Source: Elusimicrobiota bacterium
Lineage (GTDB): Bacteria > CG03 > SLGR01 > JAFGSA01
NCBI GenBank assembly: GCA_016934855.1
Contig: JAFGSA010000053.1
Coordinates: 20,128 to 84,127, forward strand
Reading direction: 5' to 3'
DNA length: 64,000 nt
Shown here: one piece after another, positions 62,286 to 64,000 of the stretch
Numbering within the stretch: the first letter of the stretch is position 1
How the letters are laid out: each line of letters opens with the position of its first letter
The notes under the pieces: model-generated
The model's database searches: none
Seen by the model: only the letters and a program-made list of their open reading frames with translations
Told to the model about the DNA's origin: nothing
Made by a program: the position numbers and the translations under genes

Positions 62286-62545
62286 GGAAAAGCTTTTCCT
62301 TGAAATAAAAGAATCTCACCAGTCACAGTCAGACGGCTTCAATCCTGAAGGATTAACGCAGCGTCTTCTGTGTAACTACGACCAGTCTTAATATTCTGAA
62401 TTATAATAAAGTAATACCGTTCAGAATATAATGCGATATTTGTTACAAGAGAGCGAAAACTGCGGGTTCACAACCCGCAGTAGTTTATTCCGCAGAAATA
62501 CTACATGCGTAAACTTGTAGATGAAGGCGCCCCGCTGAAAGCGGG
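62286..62545 (+). repeat. Hairpin-rich intergenic stretch
   Basis: The 577-base gap after acr3 has no supported gene. Beyond the repeat it holds five perfect stems: GGAAAAGCTTTTCC (62286-62299); AGACG/CGTCT enclosing AATCC/GGATT (62331-62366); ATATTCTGAA/TTCAGAATAT (62391-62429); ACTGCGGGTT/AACCCGCAGT with a 3-base loop (62459-62481); and CCCGCT/AGCGGG with a 3-base loop (62531-62545). Any of them may end the ars transcript, but none has a clean T-run. Confidence 0.55.
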
Positions 62546-62599
62546 CAGGCGAAGCCTGAATATGGTAAATCCTATTGGCGTTAACCCATAGAAATTTAG

Positions 62600-62628
62600 T
62601 TGATTTTAAAGTTACAATAAGTTATAAT
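62600..62628 (+). promoter_or_regulatory. Promoter of the HTH-EIIA gene
   Basis: TTGATT (62600-62605) and consensus TATAAT (62623-62628) are 17 bases apart, 33 bases before the start. Confidence 0.55.
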
Positions 62629-62661
62629 AACCCCTAATAAGACCATATAAGTTATACAAAC

Positions 62662-63366
62662 ATGAAAGATAATGTAAAAAATACCAATATACTTACTACT
62701 CAGGAGTTATCTATATATTTGAAGCTGAATGAAAAAACTGTATTAAGGCTCGCACAATCCGGGAAGATACCGGGATATAAAATAGGCAATCAATGGAGGT
62801 TTAATATTTCCGCAATAGATGAATATCTGCAAGATAATATTATTAAAACACCTTCATTTAACATCGGAGATACAATAAGCGCATCTGATATAATGCCTTT
62901 ATCACGATTTACGGATAAGTCACTGATAAGCATTCATTTAAAAGCAAGAGACCAGGAAGCAGCCATAAGGGAAATCGCATCTATAGCATTTGAAGCAGGT
63001 ATTGTAAAAACCGCAGAGCATCTGATGATAAAATTAGATGAAAGAGAGAAAATGCTAAGTACTGCTGTAGGCAAAGGGATAGCTATACCCCATCCGCGCA
63101 ATCCTGATGATGAATTATTCCAGAACTCGCATGTAGTAATCGCGCGGTCTACTAAAGGAGTTGACTATAATGCTCCTGATGGGAAGCCTGTGTATTTGTT
63201 TTTTATGCCTTGCGCGCCGGATGTTATTCTGCATCTTAAGCTTTTATCAAAGATCTCAAAATTACTCAAGGAAAAGAATATTGTACGAAAGCTTATGGAT
63301 GTTAGATCTAAATCTGAGACCATCAAACTTTTGCTTGAGTATGAGAGAATAACCGTAGCGACATGA
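62662..63366 (+). CDS. HTH domain fused to PTS EIIA (PtsN-like)
   Basis: 234 residues. An excisionase/MerR-like helix-turn-helix (about 10-57: LTTQELSIYLKLNEKTVLRL, then GYKIGNQWRF) is followed by a type-2 EIIA domain (about 80-230). Its active site GIAIPHPR carries His144, the site phosphorylated by HPr. The combination points to a PTS-controlled DNA-binding regulator, not a sugar-uptake subunit. No EIIB/EIIC genes are near. The only other PTS gene in the window is Enzyme I at 45279. Confidence 0.88.
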   Translation: MKDNVKNTNILTTQELSIYLKLNEKTVLRLAQSGKIPGYKIGNQWRFNISAIDEYLQDNIIKTPSFNIGDTISASDIMPLSRFTDKSLISIHLKARDQEAAIREIASIAFEAGIVKTAEHLMIKLDEREKMLSTAVGKGIAIPHPRNPDDELFQNSHVVIARSTKGVDYNAPDGKPVYLFFMPCAPDVILHLKLLSKISKLLKEKNIVRKLMDVRSKSETIKLLLEYERITVAT

Positions 63367-63692
63367 AAAAATCAAAATTTATTCTAATATGCAATATATT
63401 TATATTGTGTGTTTTATTTAGCAACGAAGTTATTCTTCCGAAAAGACAATTTAAAATTTACTGCAGGGGAAAAAGAGGGTCCGGAAAAAGAATCGTAGAA
63501 ATAACAAAGAAATCAGAAAGACATACTCTTAAGAATTTTAAACTGGATTTTTCGTCACAATATACCGGACACAATAATATATTTAATCATATTTATTGTG
63601 TTTTCTATTCAAATAATCTCCAGGCCAGTTGTTTTATACAATACTGCCATATAACTGAACTGCCTCTAAGAGCACCGCCTCTCAAATCATAA
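63363..63692 (+). CDS. Small hypothetical protein, possibly remnant
   Basis: 109 residues, ATG overlapping the EIIA stop (ATGA). A hydrophobic N-terminus (about 6-21) looks like a signal peptide. The rest is basic, with scattered Cys and no domain; the final part (ELPLRAPPLKS) looks unlike a folded protein. It may be a degraded or chance ORF kept open by AT-rich sequence. Confidence 0.35.
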   Translation: MKKSKFILICNIFILCVLFSNEVILPKRQFKIYCRGKRGSGKRIVEITKKSERHTLKNFKLDFSSQYTGHNNIFNHIYCVFYSNNLQASCFIQYCHITELPLRAPPLKS

Positions 63693-63769
63693 GAAGCGTT
63701 TAACGCGCTTAAAATCGAGTTAGCAAATGAAACCTTACAAAAAATAAGGAGAACTTTAGGAAGCAAAGG

Positions 63770-64000
63770 ATGTGTTCATTTAAAATCAGAAAAATTAATA
63801 GTCATACATATACAGTGCAGGTATCTTCGTGGGTGCTCGGCATGCAGTTATTTAATGCGCCGGAATTCACCGAAGTATTGGGAAAAGAGCATGTGTATAA
63901 ATATAAAATTACAGAAAGAGAAGGCAGGTATTTAGAAGCGGGTGAGCGTAAATTCTTTAAGTTGCTGAAAGCAAACGGTTTGAAGCTGGAATGGTACTGA
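63770..64000 (+). CDS. Small protein of unknown function
   Basis: 76 residues with an intact stop at the last base of the window. AGGA lies before the ATG. The pattern of alternating strands and a C-terminal helix (AGERKFFKLLKANGLKLEW) looks like a compact alpha-beta fold. No family is recognised and no neighbour helps. Confidence 0.5.
   Translation: MCSFKIRKINSHTYTVQVSSWVLGMQLFNAPEFTEVLGKEHVYKYKITEREGRYLEAGERKFFKLLKANGLKLEWY

Noticed and set aside
63363..63692. A confident exported protein after HTH-EIIA
   Set aside because: Only the start overlap and a hydrophobic N-terminus support it; the rest has no protein-like pattern, so it is listed with low confidence only.
1..64000. CRISPR arrays, rRNA or tRNA genes, transposases, integrases
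   Set aside because: Reading all gaps longer than about 80 bases showed no regular spacer-repeat pattern, no rRNA-like stretch and no cloverleaf, and no protein resembled a transposase or integrase.

Overview
The window is about 64 kb of gene-dense bacterial chromosome with short gaps and many start/stop overlaps. GTG and TTG starts are common. The organism is diderm (Gram-negative type): there are two TamB-like proteins, one TamA/BamA-like barrel protein, three TolC-type outer-membrane factors, two RND pumps and several lipoprotein signals. The GH57-rich alpha-glucan cluster, heavy use of ATA/AGG codons and the gene mix resemble uncultivated anaerobic lineages such as Candidatus Omnitrophota. 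That placement is an inference; no rRNA, tRNA or other decisive marker is present.

Layout. 1-7.1 kb: 5'-truncated tamB, a DksA-like protein, then a phosphate/PII group (DUF47, a half-size PiT permease in the same frame after a single stop, a PII protein, a membrane protein). 7.1-15.6 kb: a TIM-barrel isomerase, then an overlapping run padR-tolC-RND-alkD-TraB/GumN-membrane protein. 15.7-23.2 kb: an RRM protein, convergent pfkA, a second RND-tolC pair, YggT, a ferredoxin-like protein and an exported MBL hydrolase. 23.3-30.9 kb: a MASE3 histidine kinase, then a tamB-tamA pair. 31-42.6 kb: corA, a short pyruvate kinase, a LysW-like zinc ribbon, DUF2934, and the alpha-glucan cluster (glycosyltransferase, three GH57 enzymes, a GT35-like protein lacking the PLP lysine), then marC. 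42.6-48 kb: a lipoprotein and an overlapping signalling run (histidine kinase, REC-REC, PTS Enzyme I, REC-GGDEF). 48-50.5 kb: nikR, an outer-membrane-like protein, a NicO-like permease and endonuclease V. 50.7-54.9 kb: tolC, a compact MacA-like adaptor, macB. 54.9-56.9 kb: fossil gene pieces, a small helical protein and nhaD. 57-62.1 kb: an arsenic resistance operon (arsR, permease, arsM, two thioredoxin-fold proteins, ccdA, acr3), visibly more AT-rich and flanked by two diverged copies of a roughly 95-bp structured repeat. 62.1-64 kb: a hairpin-rich intergenic stretch, an HTH-EIIA fusion and two small unknown proteins.

How the genes fit together. Envelope lipid/protein transport (TamA/TamB) and efflux dominate the first half. 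The glucan cluster, pfkA and pyk point to storage-polysaccharide and glycolytic metabolism. Enzyme I among two-component regulators, plus an EIIA fused to a DNA-binding domain with no sugar permease in view, suggests a regulatory rather than transporting PTS. The strongest leads are the Enzyme I signalling operon, the GT35-like protein with Arg in place of the PLP lysine, the arsenic island between covarying repeats, and the DUF47/half-PiT pair separated by one in-frame stop.
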